Shown here: one piece after another, positions 22,503 through 31,827 of the stretch
Layout of the letters: the number at the start of each line of letters is the position of its first letter
Numbering within the stretch: the stretch's first letter is position 1
Origin: Candidatus Aenigmatarchaeota archaeon
GTDB lineage: Archaea > Aenigmatarchaeota > Aenigmatarchaeia > QMZP01
NCBI GenBank assembly: GCA_015520105.1
Contig: WAQT01000033.1
Location: forward strand, 1 to 39,598
Length of the DNA: 39,598 bases
Direction of reading: 5' to 3'
Made by a program: the position numbers and the translations under genes
Notes under the pieces: model-generated
Told to the model about the DNA's origin: nothing
The model's input: only the letters and a program-made list of their open reading frames with translations
Database searches by the model: none

Positions 22503-23144
22503 ATGGTAGTGAGGCATTTCAGGGTGATGAAGAACAGGATAGGTTCTTTGATACGCTCCCTGTTCAGGAAGAGGAAGGAGATAAAGATAGGCCTCTACGG
22601 CCCTGTGAACTCAGGGAAGACCACGCTCGCGAACAGGATATGCATGGACTGGCTCGGGGAGGAGCTTGGAGTCGCTTCCGTCGTTCCCCATGAGACCAGG
22701 GAGATACAGATGAAGGAGAGCGTGACCATAGAGGAGGACGGAAAGAAGCTCACGTTCAACCTCGTGGACACTCCCGGAATAGCGACGAAGATAGACTTCG
22801 AGGACTTCGTAAAGGCCGGCCTCAAGAAGAAAGAGGCAAAGGAGAGAGCGAGAGAAGCGACAAAGGGCGTGATAGAGGCCATAAAGTGGCTGGACAAGAT
22901 GGACCTCGTGCTTGTCGTGCTAGACTCCACCAAGGACCCGGTCAATCAGGTTAACATAACCATTCTAGGAAACCTGGATGCAAGGGACATACCAGTCATA
23001 ATCGTCGGGAACAAGATAGACCTGAAAAACTCCAACCTTGCGCTGATAAGGAACGCATTCCCGAAGTACAAGATAGTCGGCATAAGCGCGAAGACAGGAG
23101 AGAACATAAAGGAATTGTATAAAGCTCTGCTGAGGGAACTATGA
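22503..23144 (+). CDS. Era-like/TrmE-Era-EngA family GTPase
   Basis: A 213 aa P-loop GTPase. G1 is GPVNSGKTTLANR, G2 lies near VVPHETREIQMKESVTI, G3 is LVDTPGIATKID, G4 is NKID and G5 is GISAKTGENIKEL. A basic N-terminal helix (MVVRHFRVMKNRIGSLIRSLFRKRKE) precedes the domain. It overlaps the DUF2073 gene by 4 nt (ATGA), a stable pairing seen in many archaea. The function is not established; the family relation suggests ribosome or RNA-related regulation. The lack of a KH domain separates it from bacterial Era. Confidence 0.9.
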   Translation: MVVRHFRVMKNRIGSLIRSLFRKRKEIKIGLYGPVNSGKTTLANRICMDWLGEELGVASVVPHETREIQMKESVTIEEDGKKLTFNLVDTPGIATKIDFEDFVKAGLKKKEAKERAREATKGVIEAIKWLDKMDLVLVVLDSTKDPVNQVNITILGNLDARDIPVIIVGNKIDLKNSNLALIRNAFPKYKIVGISAKTGENIKELYKALLREL

Positions 23145-23503
23145 AGGAGAAGAACCTTAGGATAAAGTTCGTGCCGTACGAGAAGCTCAAGGAGCAGAAG
23201 TTCAACGGCATAATAAGGGACCTGAAACACAACACGATAATAATGGTGGATGCCAAGCTCAATGCCAAGGAGGAGGCGCAGATAATAGCCGAGACCATGA
23301 GGAACGTCTCCGAGGACTTCTCGGGAATAGAGTTCGGCTCCATAGACCTGGGAGCAGAGAGCGGAAAAGGGAACCTCTCGAAGATAAAGGGCGCGCTTAT
23401 AGAGAGGATAATAGGAAGAAAGAGGGGAGTGACGATAATAGGCCCCGCCAACGTGGTCAGAAAGATAAAGAAAAACCCCAAGGAGCTGCTTTTGCATTTG
23501 TAA
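23141..23503 (+). CDS. DUF2073 family protein
   Basis: The 120 aa match the archaeal DUF2073 family: KFVPYEKLKEQKFNGIIRDLKHNTIIMVDAKLNAKEEAQIIAETMRNVSEDFSGIEFGSIDLG, followed by a basic C-terminal segment RIIGRKRGVTIIGPANVVRKIKKNPKELLLHL. Members are typically encoded directly after the Era-like GTPase, as here with a 4-nt overlap, so translational coupling and a shared pathway or complex are likely. The C-terminal half (RGVTIIGPANVVRKIKK) looks like a small nucleic-acid or nucleotide-binding fold, but this is unproven. Confidence 0.88.
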   Translation: MKEKNLRIKFVPYEKLKEQKFNGIIRDLKHNTIIMVDAKLNAKEEAQIIAETMRNVSEDFSGIEFGSIDLGAESGKGNLSKIKGALIERIIGRKRGVTIIGPANVVRKIKKNPKELLLHL

Positions 23504-23559
23504 CCACAGCGCCCGCCTCAGGGCCAACTAATAAATTCCGCCTTTGAGAATAAGATTAT

Positions 23560-24468
23560 ATGACCATGATTCCGGAGATAGAGAGGATTGTCAGGGACAT
23601 AAAGAACCTCAAGGTTCAGGGCTCCACCGATGTCTCTGCTGCGGGAGTGGAGTGCCTGAGGATAGCCGCATCAAAAAGCAGGGCGAAGAACAAGGGAGAG
23701 TTCATAAACCAGCTGAGGGACCTTGCAGAGAGAATATCTAAAGTGAGGGTCACGGAGCCCGCGCTGAGGAATGCCCTGAAATACGTCATAATGAAGGCAT
23801 CCCTGCATGAAGATTTTGGAAGCATAAAGGAGTACACAGTCCAGGTGTGCAAGAATTACATTCACCAGATAAGGGATTTCATAAAGGAGATATCCGAGAT
23901 AGGGTCGGAGATGATAGAGGACGGCGACGTCATACTCACGCACTGCCACTCAGACAATGTAACCGGAATTCTTATCGAGGCTAAGAGGAAGGGAAAGAGA
24001 TTCAGGGCGATAGTGACAGAGACCAGGCCGATGTATCAGGGATTGATGACTGTCAAAGACCTGATGAATGCCGGGATAGAGGTCACGCTCTGCGTGGACG
24101 CCGCTATAGGGTATGTGATGAAGGAGGTTACGAAAGTCCTTGTGGGAGTGGACGCAATCCTTGCGGACGGCTCGATAGTGAACAAGATCGGAACGTTTCC
24201 GATCGCGGTGATGGCGAAGGAGTTCGGAGTCCCTTTCTACGTTGCCGGCGGGACGTACAAATTCGACCCGGACACAGTGCATGGAAAGAAAGAACCGATA
24301 GAGAACAGGGATCCGTCAGAGGTTGCGGACCCGAAGAAGTTCCCGGGAGTGAAAATAATAAATCCTGCGTTTGATGTCACGCCATCGAAATTCGTGACAG
24401 GCCTCATTACAGAAAGGGGCATGACAAAACCGGAATGGATAAGGGAGATAGCCGAGGACATGGTGTGA
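23560..24468 (+). CDS. Ribose-1,5-bisphosphate isomerase (e2b2 family, eIF2B-alpha-like)
   Basis: Converts ribose-1,5-bisphosphate to ribulose-1,5-bisphosphate in the archaeal AMP salvage route that feeds form III RuBisCO. The 302 aa carry the eIF2B/MTNA fold. The R15P-isomerase hallmarks are visible: catalytic-type Cys in LTHCHSDNV (C129), TETRPMYQG, catalytic-type Asp in TLCVDAAI (D180), GSIVNKIGTFPIAV, FYVAGGTYKFD and NPAFDVTPSKFVTGLITERG. The retained Cys/Asp pair favours the isomerase over a regulatory eIF2B-like role. AMP phosphorylase and RuBisCO are not in the window. ATG 23560 or, two codons on, ATG 23566 may be the start. Confidence 0.88.
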   Translation: MTMIPEIERIVRDIKNLKVQGSTDVSAAGVECLRIAASKSRAKNKGEFINQLRDLAERISKVRVTEPALRNALKYVIMKASLHEDFGSIKEYTVQVCKNYIHQIRDFIKEISEIGSEMIEDGDVILTHCHSDNVTGILIEAKRKGKRFRAIVTETRPMYQGLMTVKDLMNAGIEVTLCVDAAIGYVMKEVTKVLVGVDAILADGSIVNKIGTFPIAVMAKEFGVPFYVAGGTYKFDPDTVHGKKEPIENRDPSEVADPKKFPGVKIINPAFDVTPSKFVTGLITERGMTKPEWIREIAEDMV

Positions 24469-24523
24469 GCGTTATACGATCACAACTCCATGGCTTTGGT
24501 TTAGAGATTATTCGTCCATGCAG

Positions 24524-24748
24524 TCACTGTTCTTGCATCCGTCTGCCGCGATATTCCAGAATTCTTTCATGAGCCTTTCTGAATGAGAGAATGGGAACGT
24601 AATCCGTGATTCTGGAGTCCTTAAACAGGTTGGCAACTTCATTATAATATATATCCCTTATCTCGCCTTCCTCTAACACCTCTCCGAACTTCTCTACAAG
24701 CCTTGCTATATTGGCGGTATGATGTCTTTCCAAGCTTTTGTATGACAT
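24524..24748 (-). CDS. Small helical protein resembling DUF3562
   Basis: The 74 aa read MSYKSLERHHTANIARLVEK, then FGEVLEEGEIRDIYYNEVAN and LFKDSRITDYVPILSFRKAH. The pattern V/I-x-x-IYxxEVAxLxxxxRIxDYVPxLxxRxxxERI strongly recalls the small DUF3562-type proteins widespread in proteobacteria. The assignment is from memory of the pattern and should be tested by HMM. Function unknown. It is transcribed in the same direction as the RNA polymerase operon just upstream but has its own AT-rich box (AAATAAATATC). Possible bacterial acquisition. Confidence 0.65.
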   Translation of the reverse strand: MSYKSLERHHTANIARLVEKFGEVLEEGEIRDIYYNEVANLFKDSRITDYVPILSFRKAHERILEYRGRRMQEQ

Positions 24749-24779
24749 CGTATCTGATTATCTTATATCATCAAGATAT

Positions 24780-26006
24780 TTATTTCTTGTTTTCTCCTGC
24801 CTTCTTACCGCTCTCTGATTTGGTCTTTGTTTTCCCCTTCTTTGCGGCTGAGGCTGTTCCGGCCTTCTTCTTCGTCTTCTTCTCTCCGGAAGCCTTCTGG
24901 CCCGCAAGCTCCGGTATCCTTCCGACAAGTTCGAACGCCCCCGTCCCTATAGGAGCGACCTGATTCATCATTATGTTCTCTATCGTACCCCTCAGCTCAT
25001 CCTTCTCGCCCCTTACGGAGGCCCCGACAAGGTGTTTCTTGGTCTCCTCGAAAGACGCCCTGACAAGAACCGAAGCCTTCTGCCCGGATATTCCGTATCT
25101 TCCTATAGCCTTTATCTCACCGTCCACGGTCATCAGGTCCGCAAGAAGCATAATGTAGCGTATGTCTATTCCGAGACCCTGTTCCTCTATAGTGTATTTC
25201 GACTGGTTCATGATGGCGTTTCTCGCTGCCTCAACTCCGAGAACGTCGTATATTTCGAATATGTTGTTGCTCACTGTCCTTGTGTAATCAACCCCCTCTA
25301 TTGCAAACACCTTCGCGAGGTTCGAGCCGAGAGTGGTTATTATCCACTCGTCGCCCTCCTTAGTGACCACGACCTGCGATATGCCCTTTATTCCCTTTAT
25401 GTGGCTCTCAAGAACCGAATACTTGAACTTGTGTATGGTCTTGAGGTCAGCGTTTTTGGGTTTCACTACAAGCTCGTCCCCCTCGAGAGAGGTTTCAACG
25501 TTCCTCAGTTTTATAATCTTGTGCGCCTTCTCTCTCGGTATGCCAAGCTCTTCGAGTTTCTCGAAGTTCAGCCTGCATCTTATGAAGAGGTCTGTGAGGT
25601 CAACCACTGTTGAGAGGATTGCATCCTTTGCCTTGACCTCCCTTATCTGTTCAGCTATCTTCCTGACCTTCTCTATATCCTGATAGTCCTTCTCCAGCCT
25701 TATCGTCATTGTCGGGGTCTTCGGCTCCTTCCTGGCATCGAATATCTCAAGAAGCCGCGGAAGGCCGAGTGTGACCTGGATACCAGCGGTTCCTGCAAAG
25801 TGGTAGGTACGCATGGTCATCTGAGTCGCGGGTTCCGAGAGAGACTGGGCAGCCACCACGCCGACAGGCTCCTCTGCATCATAAAGGGATTTTGAATAGA
25901 GTTCCCTTGCTGTCTCCATAATCTTCTGTCTCTTCTGTTCGCTGAGCTTCTTCCTTTCAGCGTATTCCTCTATCTCCCTGACTATTTTTGGAGGCAGTCC
26001 TGTCAT
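24780..26006 (-). CDS. rpoA2: DNA-directed RNA polymerase subunit A''
   Basis: The C-terminal part of the largest subunit, which is split in archaea; it contributes the trigger-loop and jaw regions. About 408 aa. Core segments are PVGVVAAQSLSEPATQMTMRTYHFAGTAG (trigger loop), VTLGLPRLLEIFDARKEPKTPTMTI, NIFEIYDVLGVEAARNAIMNQSKYTIEEQGLGIDIRYIMLLADLMTVDG and RYGISGQKASVLVRASFEETKKHL. GGTGATTGAT-ATG favours the start at 26006 over the track's GTG 26015. A Lys/Ser/Gly-rich tail of about 35 residues after VGRIPELAGQ is longer than usual. It is the last gene of the rpo operon, immediately after the rpoA1 stop. Confidence 0.97.
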   Translation of the reverse strand: MTGLPPKIVREIEEYAERKKLSEQKRQKIMETARELYSKSLYDAEEPVGVVAAQSLSEPATQMTMRTYHFAGTAGIQVTLGLPRLLEIFDARKEPKTPTMTIRLEKDYQDIEKVRKIAEQIREVKAKDAILSTVVDLTDLFIRCRLNFEKLEELGIPREKAHKIIKLRNVETSLEGDELVVKPKNADLKTIHKFKYSVLESHIKGIKGISQVVVTKEGDEWIITTLGSNLAKVFAIEGVDYTRTVSNNIFEIYDVLGVEAARNAIMNQSKYTIEEQGLGIDIRYIMLLADLMTVDGEIKAIGRYGISGQKASVLVRASFEETKKHLVGASVRGEKDELRGTIENIMMNQVAPIGTGAFELVGRIPELAGQKASGEKKTKKKAGTASAAKKGKTKTKSESGKKAGENKK

Positions 26007-26007
26007 A

Positions 26008-28521
26008 TCAATCACCCATGTACTCCTTCCATCTTATCTCTCCCCAGTCCGACTTTGTGGGGTCCACCCCGTCCTCTCCTGCAGTGAATTGCACTATCTG
26101 GTTGTAGGCATTCCTGACGCTTCTGTCCTCAAACACCTTGAGGTCCTGAAGAGCGTTAACGAGCCTTCTCTGCATGTATCCTGACTTTCTCGTTCTCAGG
26201 GACTTGTCCATAAGACCTTCCCGGCCGTTCATTATGTTCCAGAACACCTCGAAAGGCGTGAGGCCTTCCTTGAATCCCCTTGAGACGAAACCGTGAGACA
26301 TTGGGGAAAGGTCGTTTCTGGTGAAGTGAGGAAGGGTTCTTCCGAGATATCCTCCCATTATCCTCTTTCCGAGCACTGTCTCCTGCCCGACCACAGCTGT
26401 CATCTGCGTGGTGTTTATGAGCGACCCTTTCGCTCCGGACTCGAACATCACTATTATATCGGAATACTTTATGTTCTCGGAAACTATATCGCTCACTCCG
26501 CTCACTGCAGACGCAAGTGTGTTTAGTATCTGCGCCTCAAGAGACTCCTTCTTCGTCATTCCGGGAAGTATGTTCAGGGTTCCCTCATTGTACTGCTCGA
26601 TAAGGCTGTTGGAATCCTCTTCCGCCTTCTTTATCATCTTCTGGATGTCCTTGTGTATTCCTTCCGGAAGGTCGAGGTCTGAGAGGCCTATGGAGAAGCC
26701 CCTTCTCATGAGATAAGCCACACCAAGCCTTCCGTACTGGTCAATGAGATCCTTCAGTGTTTCGTTGTCCAGCTCCCTTCGCAGCCTGACGAGAAGCTTT
26801 CCCTTGAACGCCCCCACAGCCTTCGTGTCAATCCTTCCTGACACAACCTCTCCGTTCCTTATCCTGACCCAGCCATCGTTTGGGCACTCATGAGGGCCTT
26901 TCTCGTCGCACTTGCAGCAGTTTGCCCTGAACTCGAGGTTGACTGCCTTGGGGAGAAGAAGGCTGAATATCTCCTTTCCTGTGAACCTCTCCTTCTGCGG
27001 AAGTTCTATATCTATCGACGCATCTGCAAGAAGCTGGGCAGCCTCCTCTCTCGAGAAGGAGACATCGTCTCCTGTCAGGAGGTAGATGCCTGATATCTGG
27101 TCAAGGTCGAGTCCTATGATAGGACCTCCGAACTTGGGTGATATTAGGTTGTTCTTCACGTCCATCAGCATCTTCGCCTCAACCCTTGCCTCCTCGGTCT
27201 GCATGACATGCAGGTTCATCTCGTCTCCGTCAAAATCCGCGTTGTAGGGAGGACATACGCTTGGATTGAGCCTGAACGTCTTGTGGGGCATGACTTTCGC
27301 ATAATGCCCCATTATGGATATCCTGTGAAGGGAGGGTTGCCTGTTGAATATAGTTACGTCTCCATCCCTCAGCTGCCTCTCCACCTGCCAGCCCGGGCCT
27401 ATGTTGGCCACTATGTCCTTCTTGTTGTCGGGAGTGACCTTTATCCTCCTGCCGTCCGGCCTCACGACATAGTTCACAAGGTCGTTGTCAAACAGGGATT
27501 TTATGTATTTCCTGTTCATCTCAGTGACATACTCCGGAATCGTGAGTTCCTTCGCAACACTCTCCGGAACCCCGACCTCGTTTATGGAGAGCCTCGGGTC
27601 AGGGGATATCACAGTTCTTGCAGAGAAATTCACCCTCTTTCCGAGGAGGTTTCCCCTTATCCTTCCCTCTTTCGCCTTCAGCCTCTGGACAAGGCCTTTG
27701 AGAGGCCTTCCAGACCTGTGCCTCGCCAGTGGGACGCCTGTGAGCTCATTGTCGAAGTATGTGGAGATGTGGTACTGCACAAGCTCCCAGAGGTCGCTTA
27801 TTATGAAATCCGGAGCGCCTATGTCTATGTTCTCCTTCAGGCTCTGGTTTATCCTGACTATATCAACAAGCTTATGGGTGAGGTCGTCCTCCGATCTCTC
27901 TCCGCTCTCAAGCGTTATGCTCGGCCTCATTGTCACAGGCGGTATGGGGAAGAGCGTGATGAGCAGCCATTCCGGCCTTCCTCCCCGGAACTTCACCTTC
28001 TTCAGGTCTGAATCCGGTATCTTCTCGAACCTCTCCCTTATCTCTATGGGGTCGAGTTCCTTCTTGTCCTCATAATAAACATAGGGCTTCACGAACGTTA
28101 TCTTCTTCTGGTCTGCTCCGCAGTGCGGGCACTTCGACGGGATGGTTATGCTCTTCTCGAGCGACTTCTTCATCCTCTTCTTTGACTTCTCGTCCTTCTC
28201 CTCCGTGACTATCATTATCCTGCTGCATTTCCGGCACGTCATCTTAAGAAGCTGATAGATTGTCTTGGTATAGAGAACGTGAACAACCGGTTTTGCAAGC
28301 TCGAGGTATCCGAAGTGGCCAGTACATTCCCCTATTCCCCCGCCGCATGTCCTGCAGTAGAGACCGGGGTCTATCACTCCCATCCTCGGGTCCATCACTC
28401 CGCCTTCCACGGGATAGCCGTCGGCATCGTAGAGGTCTGATGTCACGACCCTGACCCTCGCTATAGACCTGACCACATCAGGCGAGAGTATCCCGAACAG
28501 TATGCTTTTTATCCTGTACAT
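26008..28521 (-). CDS. rpoA1: DNA-directed RNA polymerase subunit A'
   Basis: The largest-subunit N-terminal part holding the catalytic Mg site. 837 aa from ATG 28521 (MYRIKSILFGILSPD); the track's 7-residue extension overlaps rpoB1. Visible features are the clamp zinc sites YCRTCGGGIGECTGHFGYLEL and CRKCSRIMIV with CPHCG, the lid/rudder region RIRGNLLGKRVNFSARTVISPDP, and the invariant YNADFDGDEMNLHVMQ with the three catalytic aspartates. The pore and bridge-helix segments near the C-terminus include GSKGSLINTTQM-like ESGAKGSLINTTQMTAVVGQ and GREGLMDKSLRTRKSGYMQRRLVNALQDLKV. The reading frame is continuous with no intein. It follows the rpoB1 stop by one base. Confidence 0.98.
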   Translation of the reverse strand: MYRIKSILFGILSPDVVRSIARVRVVTSDLYDADGYPVEGGVMDPRMGVIDPGLYCRTCGGGIGECTGHFGYLELAKPVVHVLYTKTIYQLLKMTCRKCSRIMIVTEEKDEKSKKRMKKSLEKSITIPSKCPHCGADQKKITFVKPYVYYEDKKELDPIEIRERFEKIPDSDLKKVKFRGGRPEWLLITLFPIPPVTMRPSITLESGERSEDDLTHKLVDIVRINQSLKENIDIGAPDFIISDLWELVQYHISTYFDNELTGVPLARHRSGRPLKGLVQRLKAKEGRIRGNLLGKRVNFSARTVISPDPRLSINEVGVPESVAKELTIPEYVTEMNRKYIKSLFDNDLVNYVVRPDGRRIKVTPDNKKDIVANIGPGWQVERQLRDGDVTIFNRQPSLHRISIMGHYAKVMPHKTFRLNPSVCPPYNADFDGDEMNLHVMQTEEARVEAKMLMDVKNNLISPKFGGPIIGLDLDQISGIYLLTGDDVSFSREEAAQLLADASIDIELPQKERFTGKEIFSLLLPKAVNLEFRANCCKCDEKGPHECPNDGWVRIRNGEVVSGRIDTKAVGAFKGKLLVRLRRELDNETLKDLIDQYGRLGVAYLMRRGFSIGLSDLDLPEGIHKDIQKMIKKAEEDSNSLIEQYNEGTLNILPGMTKKESLEAQILNTLASAVSGVSDIVSENIKYSDIIVMFESGAKGSLINTTQMTAVVGQETVLGKRIMGGYLGRTLPHFTRNDLSPMSHGFVSRGFKEGLTPFEVFWNIMNGREGLMDKSLRTRKSGYMQRRLVNALQDLKVFEDRSVRNAYNQIVQFTAGEDGVDPTKSDWGEIRWKEYMGD

Positions 28522-28522
28522 G

Positions 28523-30352
28523 CTACACTTCCTCCACTTCAAGGTTTGTCATCACTCCCATTGACATCATCTCGTCAAGCGTGAGTTTGAATGCATAAGC
28601 AGTCTCAACCCATGCGACCTCTGTAGACTTGCAGTGAGCGCATGTGCTCTTGTTCTTGACCACGTCGTGTATCGCCATCATCCCGCACTTCTTGCATATC
28701 GGTATCATCGTCTTGTCCGAATCGAACCTCTCCTTGAGAACGAGGGCTGCGCCATGACCAACAAGGCATTGCTGCTCCATCTCTCCAAGACGCAGGCCTC
28801 CCCTCTTCGCGCGCCCCTCTGTCGGCTGCCTCGTGAGGAGGGTAACAGGCCCCCTTGACCTTGCGTGTATCTTGTCAGCGACCATGTGGTCAAGCTTCAT
28901 GTAGTAGGAGAGTCCTGTGAAAATCATAACCTCGTATTTCTTTCCTGTCCTGCCGTCATAGAGCGTTTGCTTCCCGTCGTCTCGGAAACCGAGACTCTTC
29001 ATCAGCTTCCTTATTTCAGGTTCCTTCATGTGATTGAAAGCGGACGCATCAATGTCCTTTCCGGAAAGCGCGCGAGCCTTTCCTGCAAGGAGTTCAAGAA
29101 GCTGGCCCACTGTCATCCTCGAGGGTATGGCGTGCGGATTGAATATCAGGTCCGGTATCACGCCGTCGGATGTGAAGGGCATGTCCTCCTGTGGAACGAG
29201 AAGGCTTATTATTCCCTTCTGGCCGTGGCGGGATGCAAGCTTGTCCCCTATCTCGGGTATCCTCTGGTCCCTTATCCTTATCTTCAGGAGCTGGTAGGCG
29301 TCGGTGGTTTCTGTTATGAAGACCTCGTCCACTATTCCCGACTCTCCGTATCTGACAGTCATGGAAGTCTCTCTCTTGTTCTCTATTCCCGTTGCAAAGT
29401 CCTCTCCCGAAAGGAATCTTAGAGGCGATGTCTTTCCGACAAGAACAGAGTCCGAACTCACTGGAGTCTCGGGGTTTATTATGCCGTCCTCAGCAAGCTC
29501 CCTGTAGGCATCCTCCCCCCTGTGGCCCCTTATTCCCGGCTCGGGTATCGCTATCTCGTCCTCCTGTCCTCCCCAGTATTTCTTCTTCACGGTTTCGTAT
29601 GTCCTGAAGTAGTATGACCTGAACAGGCCCCTGTCCACAGAGGACTTGTTGAGAACTATGGCATCGTTCATATTGTAGCCGTCGTAGCACATCACTGCAA
29701 TAACGATGTTCTGGCCTCCCGGATACTCGTCCATTATCGTGCTTATGTCCGCCTGTATGAGAGGGAGCTGGGGATAAACCATGGCGTTGTATTTGGTGTC
29801 CGTCCGCGCAAGGAAATTCTTCATGGGAATTCCTATCGCCTGACCCACCATCTTGGCCCCGTAGTTTATCCTGTCTCCCCTGTTGTATTCCATGTAAGGT
29901 ATGAGGGACGCGGATATTCCGAGAATCACTACAGGGTCAAGCTCGACATGGGTGTGGTCTTTTGTGATGTCCTCCTCCCTGAGGGCTATGTAAGCGTTCT
30001 CTTCCTCCTCTGCGTCAAGATACTCCACGATGCCCTGCTGTATCAGATAGTTCCAGTTTATCTTTCCTGAAGCAAGCTTGTCCTTGAGTTCCTGGGTGAA
30101 TTTCGACTTTCCGTTCTCAACGATGACAAGGGGCCTTCTGGCCCTTCCGTGCACTGTGTTTATCACAACATCCTCAAATTCCGGGAAGTATGCGATATTG
30201 ACCTCGTGTGATATGAGATTATTTCTTCTCTTCTTTCTAATTGCCTCCACAAACTTCTCAGGCTCCTTTATGCGGGCCACGAGCTTTCCGTTCAGGTAGA
30301 CGCTCGCTTCCCGCGGTTTCTGAACTTCCTTTCTGGTTCTTTTCCCGTTCAT
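28523..30352 (-). CDS. rpoB1: DNA-directed RNA polymerase subunit B' (C-terminal half of B)
   Basis: 609 aa covering the hybrid-binding and wall regions of the second-largest subunit. Landmarks are NRGDRINYGAKMVGQAIG, VAVMCYDGYNMNDAIVLNKSSVDRGLFRSYYFRTYE, RIRDQRIPEIGDKLASRHGQKGIISLLVPQEDMPFTSDGVIPDLIFNPHAIPSRMTVGQLLE, RSRGPVTLLTRQPTEGRAKRGGLRLGEMEQQCLVGHGAALVLKERF, and the C-terminal zinc site CKKCGMM with CAHCKS. Splitting of B into B'' and B' is typical of many euryarchaea and DPANN. It is separated from rpoB2 by one base and from rpoA1 by one base, so the operon is tightly coupled. Confidence 0.98.
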   Translation of the reverse strand: MNGKRTRKEVQKPREASVYLNGKLVARIKEPEKFVEAIRKKRRNNLISHEVNIAYFPEFEDVVINTVHGRARRPLVIVENGKSKFTQELKDKLASGKINWNYLIQQGIVEYLDAEEEENAYIALREEDITKDHTHVELDPVVILGISASLIPYMEYNRGDRINYGAKMVGQAIGIPMKNFLARTDTKYNAMVYPQLPLIQADISTIMDEYPGGQNIVIAVMCYDGYNMNDAIVLNKSSVDRGLFRSYYFRTYETVKKKYWGGQEDEIAIPEPGIRGHRGEDAYRELAEDGIINPETPVSSDSVLVGKTSPLRFLSGEDFATGIENKRETSMTVRYGESGIVDEVFITETTDAYQLLKIRIRDQRIPEIGDKLASRHGQKGIISLLVPQEDMPFTSDGVIPDLIFNPHAIPSRMTVGQLLELLAGKARALSGKDIDASAFNHMKEPEIRKLMKSLGFRDDGKQTLYDGRTGKKYEVMIFTGLSYYMKLDHMVADKIHARSRGPVTLLTRQPTEGRAKRGGLRLGEMEQQCLVGHGAALVLKERFDSDKTMIPICKKCGMMAIHDVVKNKSTCAHCKSTEVAWVETAYAFKLTLDEMMSMGVMTNLEVEEV

Positions 30353-30353
30353 T

Positions 30354-31814
30354 CTATCCCTTGCTTATCATGGACTCTATCTTGGCGTTCTCGGCCGGGC
30401 TGAGGCCTGTTGTTATCTCAACCATCATTGAGAGATGCTTTCTGAGACCTATGCTTGACCCCTCGGGCGTCTCCGCCGGGCAGAGCCTTCCCCACTCCGT
30501 GGGGTGTATCTGCCTTGCCTTGAAATGCTCCTGCGTCGATGTCAGCGGAGAAACTATCGACCTTAAGTGGGAGACGGTCTTTATGTAAGACGACCTGTCA
30601 AGCCTCTGCGAGACCCCTGACCTCCCTCCTATCCAGTTCCCTGTCGCAAGGCTCGAGACTATCTGCTTTGTGACTGCATTCGCCTCTATTATGCCCTGGA
30701 TTGAGGGCGTCTTTCCCCTCTTCACTATCTTCTGGTAATTGTAGTTCATTTTCGCTATGAGACCCCATCTTCCAAGCAGTATGGACCTGAAAAGCTGTCC
30801 GAGAAGCTCCCCCGACATCAGGAGTCGCTTGTTTCCGTAATGGTCTATGTCGTCCTCTGGTATCATTCCGAGCGAGAGTTTTATAATGTTCCTGACGATT
30901 TTCGCTATCATATCCGCCTTTTCCCTCCTGTCGCTCGTCTCCTGTCCTATGTGAGGAAGAAGGTATTTGTCAAGAATCTGGTTCACCCTTTCTGTCCTGT
31001 AGTCTTCGGAAAGCCTGAGCTTCTTTCCTATGTTCTCTATCGCTTCTTCAGCTGTCAGCACAGTGGACTGGTAGAGGTTTATGTAGAGTTCGTTCAGTAT
31101 TCTGGGATTCTGTGAAATCCTGTCGCATATCTCCTTGTCAGTCTCAAGGCCGAGGGCCTTCATTATCGTTATCACGGAGAGCTTCTTGATGTTCGCAAAG
31201 GATATCGTAATCTCTCCGTCCGGTTTTCTCTCGAACACATGCCTCTGCTTGAATCCTGATCTCTCTGAGTTCAGCCTCACGCTTATGCTGCCGTCCTCCT
31301 GCTTCTCGAATATCGGTTTATTAGATGCAATCTCCTCAACGAGAACAAGAACCCTCTCGGTTCCGTTCACTATGAAATACCCTCCCGGGTCGTCCGGGTC
31401 TTCGCCTTTCTCTATGAGTTCCTTTTTTGAGAGGCCGTACGTGGAGCATATTGATGAACCTACCATCACAGGAAGGTTTCCTATGTGAACGTTCTCGGTC
31501 TTCTCCTCGACTCCGTTCTGTATAGAAGTTGCCTCAATATAGATAGGGGCCGCATAGGTGAGGTTTCTTATTCTTGCCTCATTGGGAAATATCTGCCTCG
31601 TAGAACCGTCCGCTTCCTTTATTATGGGCTTCCCGATGCTCACCTTTCCGAACTTCAGGCGGTAGTCGCCTATCTCCGGATTCATCTCTATGGTCTCTAT
31701 TTCGTTTATAATGTTCTGAAGCCCGTAATCCACGAACTGGTTGAACGAGTTGATCTGGAAGTCAACCCATCCTCTTTCTCTTTCTATTGCCCTGAATACG
31801 GATTTGAACCCCAT
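30354..31814 (-). CDS. rpoB2: DNA-directed RNA polymerase subunit B'' (N-terminal half of B)
   Basis: 486 aa covering the protrusion, lobe and fork regions. Segments seen are FNQFVDYGLQNIINEIETI, YAAPIYIEATSIQNGVEEKTENVHIGNLPVMVGSSICSTYGLSKKELIEKGEDPDDPGGYFIVNGTERVLVLVEE, DDIDHYGNKRLLMSGELLGQLFRSIL and the fork RSGVSQRLDRSSYIKTVSHLRSIVSPLTSTQEHFKARQIHPTEWGRLCPAETPEGSSIGLRKHL. The SD GGTGAAGA-ATG sits in the 13-nt gap after rpoH. It is the second gene of the operon. The frame is intact with no insertions. Confidence 0.98.
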   Translation of the reverse strand: MGFKSVFRAIERERGWVDFQINSFNQFVDYGLQNIINEIETIEMNPEIGDYRLKFGKVSIGKPIIKEADGSTRQIFPNEARIRNLTYAAPIYIEATSIQNGVEEKTENVHIGNLPVMVGSSICSTYGLSKKELIEKGEDPDDPGGYFIVNGTERVLVLVEEIASNKPIFEKQEDGSISVRLNSERSGFKQRHVFERKPDGEITISFANIKKLSVITIMKALGLETDKEICDRISQNPRILNELYINLYQSTVLTAEEAIENIGKKLRLSEDYRTERVNQILDKYLLPHIGQETSDRREKADMIAKIVRNIIKLSLGMIPEDDIDHYGNKRLLMSGELLGQLFRSILLGRWGLIAKMNYNYQKIVKRGKTPSIQGIIEANAVTKQIVSSLATGNWIGGRSGVSQRLDRSSYIKTVSHLRSIVSPLTSTQEHFKARQIHPTEWGRLCPAETPEGSSIGLRKHLSMMVEITTGLSPAENAKIESMISKG

Positions 31815-31827
31815 TCTTCACCTGCAG

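Noticed and set aside
350-31814. Possible inteins in MCM and RNA polymerase genes
   Set aside because: All conserved motifs are contiguous and lengths are normal; no Hint-domain sequences.
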